From Parasphingorhabdus marina DSM 22363 (GTDB lineage: Bacteria > Pseudomonadota > Alphaproteobacteria > Sphingomonadales > Sphingomonadaceae), in assembly GCF_900128895.1 (NCBI RefSeq), contig NZ_FSQW01000001.1:310001-374000 (forward strand): a stretch of DNA of 64,000 nucleotides, given 5' to 3'. Within the stretch, counting starts at the first letter, position 1, and every line of letters begins with the position of its first letter. Shown piece by piece: positions 7,932-15,085 of this stretch. The translations under genes were made by a program, and so were the position numbers. The notes beneath the pieces were generated by a model. It was not told the DNA's origin and made no database searches. It saw nothing but the letters and a program-made list of their open reading frames with translations.

Positions 7932-10478
7932 TCAGAACGTATAGCCGACTTCCACTCCAAAGCGGCGCAGACCGCCCGGCGAGATAAAGGATCCGCCAAA
8001 TTCAATGGCGGGGATTACCTCGTTGAGATACCGGCGATTGAACAGATTGTCCGCAAACGCGGTCACATTCCAGTTTTCACCCTCGATCCCGAACCGCAGG
8101 TCCATCACGCCAAATGCTTCGCGCTGGGTGATGGAATAATCAGCATCTCCGACAAAGCCGGGCAGAACCAGCTTGTTGGGCGAGTTTGCATCAGCCGGCA
8201 AAGGCAGCAGACCACTGAAGAGTGTCGGGCTGGTATTGTTCTGGACACTGTGGAACCAGGTCGGCCCCGTAATCCGGTAGTCAGCCCGCATCACCAGATC
8301 AAAGCTGTCCGCAATGGGCGCAACCACCTGGGTTCCCAGGTTGATCGTATAGTCTGCGGTATAGGGTGACTTGTTGCCCACCGTATTGGGGCGAGAGTTA
8401 TTCGCCTTGATCTCGCTCTCGGTCCAGTTGACGGAGCCGAAGACGTTCCAGCCCTCGATAATCTCGGCATTGGCGTTAAATTCGACGCCATAGAGCTCAA
8501 CCTCGTCAATATTGGAAACCACGCGCAGCAGGCCAAAGGCACCGACAAAGAACTCGAAGAACTGCATGTCATCCACTTCGGTATAATAACCGGCGAGATC
8601 GAAAGTTACCCGGCCATCGGCAATCGAGCCCTTGAATCCCGCTTCGAACGCGCTGGATTTTTCCTTGCGGAAAATGTCATTGATCAGAACATTGGTGCCG
8701 ATGAACTGGTTGAAATTCTGATCGACAATTGCGGCCGAACCCTGATTGTTGAACCCACCGGATTTGAAACCGATACCCCAGTTGGCGTAGAAATTGACAT
8801 CATCTGTCAGACCATAGCGCAGGGACAATTTGGGCTGCAGCTGCTTGAATGTCTCGTTCTGATCGGCGATCGCTCCGAAAGCCTGACCCGGGTTGATCGG
8901 TGCACCGGTAATCGGATCGGTGACCAGCGGGACCTGATTGGATACCTCGCGATCCTCGATATCATAACGCAGAGCGACACCGATATCGAGCCGGTCGGTA
9001 ACTTCATAGTCGAGCGAACCGAACGCTGCATAGACATTGGTATTGAAGTTGTCGAAGAACAGCTGCGACGTCGGATTGCTGCTATTGGCATCATTGAACA
9101 GCTGCCGTGTGATGCCTTGCCCCAGATCGGCGCCAATGCTGACGCCGACATCGCGATCGATATTCAGGAAATAGGCGCCAACCTGCCAGGCCAGCGGGCC
9201 GTCGCCATTGGAGGCCAGCCGAATCTCGGCACTGATATCGGTCTGTTCGCGAATCTGGAACTGGGTACCGTCACAAGTGGTCGGACTATAGGGTCCAAAC
9301 GTGGAGCCATTGATCGGGTCAAAAATAAACGGGATCGGTAAAGTACCAACAAACCCCGGCTGATTGACCGGGAATCCGGTCAGCGCGGCCGTGGTGCCGA
9401 AACAGCTGTTGGAGGCCGCCACCGAAGCCGGCGTTGCGCCAGGGAAGGTGAAGCGGGCGAAGTCCGCCGACGTGCCGTCAGCCGTCAATGCCTGATCCAC
9501 ATCACTGTACAGCGCCCAGGCCGTCAGCGTCGCAAAGTCCATTTCATGGGTGATTTTGGCCGACGCTTCGAAGGTCTGTTGCTCGTTTGTCGGCCGGATG
9601 TTGGAATAATAGTTGAACGGATGGTCGTTCACATCCTCGAAAAAGGCCGGATTGTTTGCCGCGAAATTCGGCAGATGGAATGCCGCGTTGAAATTGATCG
9701 ATGCACCGGACAGATCCGCATAGCGTGCCTTCACATCGACTTCGGTGCTGTCACCCAGTTCGGCGACGAAACGGCCATCGATCGACCAGATTTCCTGGTC
9801 ATCCACAACCTTGCGATTGCCGAGGAAACTGTTGCGGTAAAAACCGTCGCTGGTGGAATAGGATCCCGACAGGACGATACCGGCATTGTCGCCGATTGGA
9901 GTCGAGATATAGCCGGATGCCCGGTAAGTATTGTCTTCTGCAGCACTTGCCTTGACGCCCCCTTCAAGGAAGTCGCCCGGTTTCAGTGTCTGGATCACTA
10001 TCGCGCCGGCCGCAGCGTTCCGTCCGTACAATGCACCCTGTGGACCTTTAAGAATTTCGATCTGGCGCAACGTACCCTGATCTTGATTGAGCTGGGCCGT
10101 ATTGGTTTTCAAAATCCCGTCAACGACCAGGGCCACCGAGCTTTCAGCGTCGCGTGCCCCGTTGATGCCGCGGATATTGATCTGGGTGTCGCCCGCTTCT
10201 GCCGTTCCCGTCACGATGGTGACACCGGCGGTTAGCTGGACAAATTCATCGGCTTGCTGGATGCCCGTGCGGTCCAGTGTCTCTGCCGTGAATACCGTCA
10301 CAGAGGCCGGAACTTCTGCCAGCAATTCGTCCTGGCGACGCGCGGTCACGATGATGACGTTGCTGTCATCCGCATCTTCTGCGGTCTGATCGCCCCCGGT
10401 TTGAGCCATCACCGGCCCTGCCGTCACGAGTGCGGCCATACCGGCCGAAACGGATAAAACTGTTTTCAAGCGACGCAT
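7932..10478 (-). CDS. TonB-dependent outer-membrane receptor
   Basis: A receptor of about 848 residues: signal peptide ending near VMA-Q, a TonB-box-like NVIIVTARR segment, a plug domain (RQIEILKGPQGALYGRNA is the classic plug motif) and a 22-strand-type beta barrel ending in an aromatic residue (GVEVGYTF). The start at 10478 (MRRLKTVLS) has AGGGAG seven bases upstream; the ATG at 10484 is only two or three bases from it, and longer in-frame extensions run into the upstream gene. It ends the leftward operon that starts with the racemase-like gene, 58 bases after the NTF2-like gene. It suggests that the substrate is too large or too scarce for porins. The ligand is unknown. Confidence 0.9.
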   Translation of the reverse strand: MRRLKTVLSVSAGMAALVTAGPVMAQTGGDQTAEDADDSNVIIVTARRQDELLAEVPASVTVFTAETLDRTGIQQADEFVQLTAGVTIVTGTAEAGDTQINIRGINGARDAESSVALVVDGILKTNTAQLNQDQGTLRQIEILKGPQGALYGRNAAAGAIVIQTLKPGDFLEGGVKASAAEDNTYRASGYISTPIGDNAGIVLSGSYSTSDGFYRNSFLGNRKVVDDQEIWSIDGRFVAELGDSTEVDVKARYADLSGASINFNAAFHLPNFAANNPAFFEDVNDHPFNYYSNIRPTNEQQTFEASAKITHEMDFATLTAWALYSDVDQALTADGTSADFARFTFPGATPASVAASNSCFGTTAALTGFPVNQPGFVGTLPIPFIFDPINGSTFGPYSPTTCDGTQFQIREQTDISAEIRLASNGDGPLAWQVGAYFLNIDRDVGVSIGADLGQGITRQLFNDANSSNPTSQLFFDNFNTNVYAAFGSLDYEVTDRLDIGVALRYDIEDREVSNQVPLVTDPITGAPINPGQAFGAIADQNETFKQLQPKLSLRYGLTDDVNFYANWGIGFKSGGFNNQGSAAIVDQNFNQFIGTNVLINDIFRKEKSSAFEAGFKGSIADGRVTFDLAGYYTEVDDMQFFEFFVGAFGLLRVVSNIDEVELYGVEFNANAEIIEGWNVFGSVNWTESEIKANNSRPNTVGNKSPYTADYTINLGTQVVAPIADSFDLVMRADYRITGPTWFHSVQNNTSPTLFSGLLPLPADANSPNKLVLPGFVGDADYSITQREAFGVMDLRFGIEGENWNVTAFADNLFNRRYLNEVIPAIEFGGSFISPGGLRRFGVEVGYTF

Positions 10479-10536
10479 TTTCATTTCTCCCTGAGTGGAA
10501 TATGGGTTGCGGCCCTTTCCGGACCGTCTGGTATTT

Positions 10537-10935
10537 TCAAACGAGCACATTGGCTCCGCTCATATAGACATAGACTTCCTGGAACTTGCCGTCCCGCAAG
10601 CGCCAGAAATTGGTGTTGTTGAGCAAGGTCACATTGCCTTCTGAATCCTTGAGTTCGGCGATAAAATTCGCTGTGATCCGGCCGTGCGCTTCGTCAACCG
10701 TACAGACAAAGTCGCGGTGGATGATCACCTCATAGGCCCCGAAGAAATCCTCGAACATGCGCCGGATTTCGGCCTTGCCGCTATGGCGGGTGAAATCGGT
10801 CTGGACACAGAACAGGGCTTCATCATGGAAACAGTCTAATGTGTCATCCATATTCTTCGCATCGACATTGCCGAAATAGGTTTTGGTGGCAAATTCAATC
10901 AGTTCATCGCGGGAGAGGCCGGGTTCATATTGCAT
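10537..10935 (-). CDS. NTF2-like (SnoaL / ketosteroid-isomerase fold) protein, second copy
   Basis: A 132-residue single-domain protein of the NTF2-like superfamily, the cone-shaped fold of SnoaL cyclases, ketosteroid isomerases and dehydratases. The opening helix with a YFGNVDAKNMDDTLDCF stretch and the closing VYVYMSGANVL strand match its neighbour at 10935-11366, so the two are paralogues. It starts inside the upstream stop (TGATG), so the pair is translated together, possibly as a heterodimer. The family includes both enzymes and non-catalytic binding proteins. No known catalytic triad can be assigned with confidence. Confidence 0.72.
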   Translation of the reverse strand: MQYEPGLSRDELIEFATKTYFGNVDAKNMDDTLDCFHDEALFCVQTDFTRHSGKAEIRRMFEDFFGAYEVIIHRDFVCTVDEAHGRITANFIAELKDSEGNVTLLNNTNFWRLRDGKFQEVYVYMSGANVLV

Positions 10936-11366
10936 CAGCTGTCTCCTTCCTTGAGCAGGTTGTCACCGCTCATATAGACCGTGACATGCTGGAACAGCCG
11001 GTCCTTGCAGTAGAAGCGGTTGCAGTTTTCATAGCGCAGTTGTTCGCCGCCATTGGGCGTGATCAGCACCGTGAACTGGGAGCATATGGCGTTGGTTTCC
11101 GGGTCGGCCGTGTGGACGAAATTGCCGTGCCAGATATCCTCAAAGTCCGCGAACAGCTTTTCGAACATCGACCGGATCGCATCACGACCGTCATGGGTGG
11201 TGTCAGAGGTCGCTTCATAGAGTACCGCATCCGGCGCAAAGCAGTTGAGAACCTGCGTCAGATTCTTGTTGTCGACGCCATCAAAATAGCGCTTGGTCAC
11301 AATATCGACATAAAACGGATAGGGCAGCGGCGTCTGACCTGCCATGCCGGGAGTCCATTCGCTCAT
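10935..11366 (-). CDS. NTF2-like (SnoaL / ketosteroid-isomerase fold) protein, first copy
   Basis: A 143-residue NTF2-like protein: YFDGVDNKNLTQVLNCF near the start and VTVYMSGDNLL near the end match the adjacent paralogue. The start at 11366 is preferred over the GTG at 11375 because it makes the TGATG junction with the racemase-like gene that is repeated at the next junction. The NTF2 fold binds hydrophobic or cyclic ligands and catalyses isomerisation, dehydration or cyclisation in known members. Its coupling to the racemase-like protein implies a shared substrate. Which reaction it performs cannot be read from the sequence. Confidence 0.72.
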   Translation of the reverse strand: MSEWTPGMAGQTPLPYPFYVDIVTKRYFDGVDNKNLTQVLNCFAPDAVLYEATSDTTHDGRDAIRSMFEKLFADFEDIWHGNFVHTADPETNAICSQFTVLITPNGGEQLRYENCNRFYCKDRLFQHVTVYMSGDNLLKEGDS

Positions 11367-12118
11367 CAGTACCACCCCTTTCGGATATCATCATCTTTCG
11401 GAACTTCTGGCGCCGGAAACGCCTTCTTGCTGTGGGTCAGGCCCAGTTCGATCAGCGTTTCGAGAAACTTGTAGGCGACCTGCCCCGGGTTCAGGACCGG
11501 GATCGGGAGATTGTCATCAAGATATTGCGCCGACTGATGCATGGTGGTGGAGCCCAGAACAATGACGTCCGCTCCATCTTCTTCCATTGCCGCAGTCGCT
11601 TCGGCTTTCAGCTTGTCGAAGATCACTTCTTCCTTGCCTGCCAGCAATTCGGTGACATCGGGCCGGGTCTCGATGGACCGCAGCGAAGCGACCCTTTCCC
11701 ACCAGCCATATTCCGTCAGCGTTTTCTCATAAAGCGGGAACCATTCGGGCCACATGGTCAGCACGGTGAATTTCTTGCCCAGCATCATCGCCGCGGCAAA
11801 GGCCGCCTCGCCGGGGCCGACCACGGGGATATTGAGGCGCGAGCGCAGCGCCCGCATGCCGCTGTCGCTGACCGTGTCGATCAGCACGCCGGCATAGCCC
11901 TCTTCTTCCGCGGTAATCCCGGCCTGGAACACGGTCCAGTCCATCAGCATTGTATCATGATAGCTGTCGCCAAGTGCGGCCCCCCAGGGGACGGCGACAA
12001 ATTCGGGAGCGAATCCATCACGGACAAAATCTGCTGGCAATTGTTCGGCCCGAGCGGCTACACCCGCTTCGTCCATCGGGATGGGAACAATGACCTTGAT
12101 GCGTTTTGGATCGGGCAT
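11366..12118 (-). CDS. Asp/Glu/hydantoin racemase superfamily protein lacking both catalytic cysteines
   Basis: A 250-residue protein of the Asp/Glu racemase superfamily (racemases, maleate isomerase, arylmalonate decarboxylase). Family landmarks are IPVVGPGEAAF at 97-107 and VIVLGSTTMH at 185-194. The first catalytic cysteine position aligns with Thr82 (LIDTVSDSGM) and the second with Ser190; the protein has no cysteine anywhere. A two-cysteine racemase or isomerase mechanism is therefore impossible, and so is a one-cysteine decarboxylase. The start at 12118 has AGGAGGG ten bases upstream; a longer frame to 12157 runs through the operator. It is the first gene of the leftward GntR-controlled operon. 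It could be a hydrolase or lyase of new type, or a binding protein. Confidence 0.75.
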   Translation of the reverse strand: MPDPKRIKVIVPIPMDEAGVAARAEQLPADFVRDGFAPEFVAVPWGAALGDSYHDTMLMDWTVFQAGITAEEEGYAGVLIDTVSDSGMRALRSRLNIPVVGPGEAAFAAAMMLGKKFTVLTMWPEWFPLYEKTLTEYGWWERVASLRSIETRPDVTELLAGKEEVIFDKLKAEATAAMEEDGADVIVLGSTTMHQSAQYLDDNLPIPVLNPGQVAYKFLETLIELGLTHSKKAFPAPEVPKDDDIRKGWY

Positions 12119-12146
12119 ATTTGACAATCCCTCCTGAATCGCTTCT

Positions 12147-12158
12147 ATTGTATACAAT
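12147..12158. promoter_or_regulatory. Palindromic operator ATTGTATACAAT (candidate GntR/FCD site)
   Basis: A perfect 12-bp palindrome between the racemase-like gene (start 12118, leftward) and the GntR-family gene (start 12227, rightward). The core TTGTATACAA recurs at 14111-14120. It lies just upstream of the racemase-like ribosome site and contains a TACAAT hexamer, so a bound repressor could block the leftward promoter and also control the regulator's own gene. Confidence 0.6.
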
Positions 12159-12226
12159 TCTGTCTGGTCAAGCGGAAAGTCACCAGATGGTCAAATGCCC
12201 AGTTAAAAGTTGCGCAAAGGAAACAG

Positions 12227-12877
12227 ATGAGTCGCGCCGCCGAAACCGCCTATGAAAAGATCCGCAGCTTTGTCCTCTATGGCGAGGCGCGTCCCGGCAT
12301 GCAGTTGACCGAGGAAAAGCTGGCCGAAATCTCGGGCGTTTCCCGCACCCCGGTGCGCGATGCGGTCCGGCGGCTGGAAAACGAGATGCTGCTGGTGCGC
12401 AGCGCATCCAAACGCCTTTCGATCGCCGACTGGTCCGAAGATGAAATTGACGAGATGTTCACCTTGCGCGCCATGCTGGAAGCACATGCCGCAGAGCGCG
12501 CAGCCCGGCGGATCGGCACGGCAGATGTCGAAAAATTGCGGGACATCAATGACCGGCTAAAGCAGGCCATTCGCCAGTCCCGGCCAGATATTGCGGCTTT
12601 TTTGCAGGCGAATCGGGAGTTTCATGACCTGATCCTGGCTTGCGCAAAGTCTCCAAGGCTCAGCAAACTGTTGCCCGCCCTGATCGAACAGCCGGTCGTC
12701 CACCGGACGGCGCATCAATATTCGAATGCCGAACTGGAGCAATCCGCCAAGGATCATGATGAGTTGATTGCCGCTTTTGATGCCCAGGATTCCCACTGGG
12801 CCGGAGCCGTTATGACCAGTCATATTCGCCGCGCATTTCACAAGTTCAGCGCAACCGCCCGGTCAGCAAACGACTGA
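12227..12877 (+). CDS. GntR-family transcriptional regulator, FCD subfamily
   Basis: A 216-residue regulator with an N-terminal winged helix (about 4-70; the recognition region EEKLAEISGVSRTPVRDAVRRL is typical) and an all-helical FCD ligand domain (about 80-205) with the metal-type histidines in NREFHDLI and MTSHIRRAF. It binds an organic acid or similar effector. AAGGAAA lies before the ATG. It is transcribed away from the racemase operon, and TTGTATACAA palindromes sit at both divergent regions on either side, so it most likely represses or activates 12118-7932, its own gene, the CoA-transferase at 12881 and the lyase-HyuAB operon at 14126. Confidence 0.9.
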   Translation: MSRAAETAYEKIRSFVLYGEARPGMQLTEEKLAEISGVSRTPVRDAVRRLENEMLLVRSASKRLSIADWSEDEIDEMFTLRAMLEAHAAERAARRIGTADVEKLRDINDRLKQAIRQSRPDIAAFLQANREFHDLILACAKSPRLSKLLPALIEQPVVHRTAHQYSNAELEQSAKDHDELIAAFDAQDSHWAGAVMTSHIRRAFHKFSATARSAND

Positions 12878-12880
12878 TAA

Positions 12881-14062
12881 TCAAATAATTCCACGCGCCT
12901 CGAGATCCGCACGGGTCTGGCTGTCCATGCCCAGCAGCTCTCCGTAGATCACTTCGTTATGCGCGCCCAGATCGGGGCCTATCGATTCCACGCCACCGGG
13001 CGTTTCGGACAGTTTCGGTGCAACATTCTGCATCACGAAATTGTCATGTTGCGGATGATCCATGGTTACCAGCGCTTCACGAGCAGCAAAATGCGGATCA
13101 GCAATCATTTCCGGTGCACGGTAGATATTGCCCGCCGGAACGCCATGTTCTTCACATAGATCAAGCACTTGCTGACTGGTTAGCGTTTTCGTCCACTCAC
13201 CGATCAGATCATCAAGTTCGGTCTGATTCTCTCCGCGTGCGACGTGGGTTGCGTAGCGGTCATCTTCCGCCAGTTCCGGCTGTCCCATCATTGCGGCCAT
13301 CCGCTTCCAGACACTGTCCTGATTGCCCCCAATCAGCACACTGCCGTCTGATGTCGGATAGACATTGGATGGAGCGATTTTCGGCAGGATAGAACCGGTT
13401 CGCTCGCGGATGTGACCTGCGACCGAATATTCGGCCACGGTTGACTCCATATTGGCCAGCACCGCCTCGTAAATGGCGGAATCAACCACCTGACCCTTGC
13501 CGGTGACATGCCGGTGATGCAGCGCCATCATCGCGCCAAGGCAGGCATAAGTGGCGGCAAGCGAATCGCCAATCGACAGGCCGGCACGGCTCGGCGGACG
13601 ATCGGGTTCACCGGCAATATAGCGCATGCCGCCCATCGCCTCGCCAATCGAACCATAGCCTGCCCGCGAAGCATAAGGCCCGGTCTGGCCATAGCCGGAT
13701 ACGCGAATCATGATTAGTGCTTCATTGATCTTGCTCAGCTCATCATAGCCGAGTCCCCATTTTTCCATGGTACCGGGACGAAAATTTTCGAGCAGGAAGT
13801 CGGACTTTTCCGCCAGCCGGCGGACGATATCCTGCCCCTCCTTCTCCCGCAGGTTGAGGGTAATCGACTTCTTGTTGCGCCCGACGACCGAGAACCAGAG
13901 CGGGATCCCCTGGCCCCAGCTACGCATGGCATCACCGACTTTGGGCGGCTCTATTTTTATCACTTCCGCGCCATGATCGCCCATCAGCTGCCCGCAGAAC
14001 GGGCCCGCGATCAGCTGCCCCATTTCAATGAGCCGCAGTCCGGAAAGTGCCCCTTGCGCCAT
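12881..14062 (-). CDS. CaiB/BaiF family III CoA-transferase (second copy)
   Basis: A 393-residue family III CoA-transferase. Typical stretches are LRLIEMGQLIAGPFCGQ near the N-terminus and FRPGTMEKWGLGYDEL; the catalytic aspartate is probably Asp166 in SIGDSLAA. GGGAG lies seven bases before the ATG. It is transcribed divergently from the HMGL-like gene at 14126, with two TATACAA sites between them, and ends three bases from the end of the GntR gene. It differs clearly from the copy at 2815 and presumably activates a different acid, whose CoA ester the divergent lyase would cleave. Confidence 0.88.
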   Translation of the reverse strand: MAQGALSGLRLIEMGQLIAGPFCGQLMGDHGAEVIKIEPPKVGDAMRSWGQGIPLWFSVVGRNKKSITLNLREKEGQDIVRRLAEKSDFLLENFRPGTMEKWGLGYDELSKINEALIMIRVSGYGQTGPYASRAGYGSIGEAMGGMRYIAGEPDRPPSRAGLSIGDSLAATYACLGAMMALHHRHVTGKGQVVDSAIYEAVLANMESTVAEYSVAGHIRERTGSILPKIAPSNVYPTSDGSVLIGGNQDSVWKRMAAMMGQPELAEDDRYATHVARGENQTELDDLIGEWTKTLTSQQVLDLCEEHGVPAGNIYRAPEMIADPHFAAREALVTMDHPQHDNFVMQNVAPKLSETPGGVESIGPDLGAHNEVIYGELLGMDSQTRADLEARGII

Positions 14063-14085
14063 CAGAAAATCTCCCGCATCATCCT

Positions 14086-14098
14086 TTTGCTATACAAA
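14086..14098. promoter_or_regulatory. Imperfect second operator half (TTTG-n5-CAAA)
   Basis: TTTGCTATACAAA, an inverted TTTG/CAAA pair that keeps the TATACAA half of the 14111 palindrome. Its centre is about 23 bases from the centre of that palindrome, close to two helical turns, so both sites could be filled on one DNA face. It lies between the divergent CoA-transferase and lyase genes. Confidence 0.4.
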
Positions 14099-14109
14099 GC
14101 AGATTAGGG

Positions 14110-14121
14110 ATTGTATACAAA
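14110..14121. promoter_or_regulatory. Palindromic operator ATTGTATACAAA (candidate GntR/FCD site)
   Basis: Contains the 10-bp palindrome TTGTATACAA, the same core as at 12147-12158. It ends only five bases before the ATG of the HMGL-like gene at 14126 and lies 48 bases upstream of the divergent CoA-transferase start, so a bound regulator would control both. Confidence 0.6.
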
Positions 14122-14125
14122 TTTT

Positions 14126-15046
14126 ATGACCCAGGGTGCATCTCCTTCTGTCCAGATTCTCGAAGTCGGTCCGCGTGACGGGCTGCAGAACGAGCCCGAC
14201 CAGATTGAAACCGCAGACAAGCTGCAACTGATCACGCGGATGATTGATGCCGGTGTGCGGCGCATGGAAGTCGCCAGCTTCGTTCATCCGAAGCGCGTGC
14301 CGCAAATGGCGGATGCGGAAGCCGTCATTGCCGGCCTGCCGGATCGCGCGGACATGTCCTATATCGGCCTGTGCCTGAACAAGCGGGGTGTCTTGCGCGG
14401 ACTGGCAACGCGGGAAGGCAACAAGCGCGGCATCGACGAAGCCGGCTGCGTCATCGTCGCCAGCGACACGTTCGGGCAGAAAAACCAGGGCCAGACCATT
14501 GAAGAGGGCATCAGGGAGAATCGCGAGATGATCCGCTTTGCCAAGGCTGAAGGCCTCAAGGCACAAGTAACCATCTCCGCCGCCTTTGGCTGTCCCTTCG
14601 AAGGCGCGGTCCCGGCCGAGACTGTCATCCGGATAGCCAGCGAAATGGCTGAGGAGGATCCTCTGGAAATTGCGCTGGCGGATACGATCGGCGTTGGTGT
14701 ACCGGCACAGGTCGAGGATCTGTTCGGCCGGCTGAAGCAAATCCTTCCGGATCATATTTCCATGCGCGCCCATTTTCACGACACGCGAAATACCGGGATC
14801 GCCAATGCCTGGGCAGCGGTCAGATCAGGTGTAAAAACGCTCGATGCCAGTCTCGGCGGCCTCGGCGGTTGCCCGTTTGCACCCAATGCCACGGGAAATA
14901 TTGCCACCGAAGACCTGATCAACCTGCTCGACAGGTCCGGCGTTGAGCACGGTCTCAACCTTCGCACCGCGATCAAAACCAACCAATGGTTTGCACAAAT
15001 ACTCGACCGGGGGCTTCCTTCCCTGGTGGCGAGGGCCGAGGCCTGA
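14126..15046 (+). CDS. HMG-CoA lyase family protein (second copy)
   Basis: A 306-residue HMGL-type TIM-barrel lyase: GPRDGLQ at 15-21 (Asp18), HFH at 216-218 and catalytic Cys249 in GGLGGCPFAPN. It is a distant paralogue of the protein at 1886. The ATG at 14126 is the first methionine that leaves the family N-terminus intact; a TTG at 14111 is also in frame but lies inside the operator. No convincing ribosome-binding site precedes 14126, so a leaderless transcript is possible. It heads an operon with HyuA, HyuB and an SDR. The likely reaction is cleavage of a 3-hydroxyacyl-CoA made with the divergent CoA-transferase. Confidence 0.86.
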   Translation: MTQGASPSVQILEVGPRDGLQNEPDQIETADKLQLITRMIDAGVRRMEVASFVHPKRVPQMADAEAVIAGLPDRADMSYIGLCLNKRGVLRGLATREGNKRGIDEAGCVIVASDTFGQKNQGQTIEEGIRENREMIRFAKAEGLKAQVTISAAFGCPFEGAVPAETVIRIASEMAEEDPLEIALADTIGVGVPAQVEDLFGRLKQILPDHISMRAHFHDTRNTGIANAWAAVRSGVKTLDASLGGLGGCPFAPNATGNIATEDLINLLDRSGVEHGLNLRTAIKTNQWFAQILDRGLPSLVARAEA

Positions 15047-15085
15047 TGCGGAATATAATTACAGAATAGAAGAGAGAGACAGATT

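Noticed and set aside
12163-12194. Extra repeats near the GntR start (TCTGGT/ACCAGA arms with 13-base spacer; TGGTCAA twice)
   Set aside because: Arms are short and overlap each other, and the perfect palindrome beside them explains regulation better.
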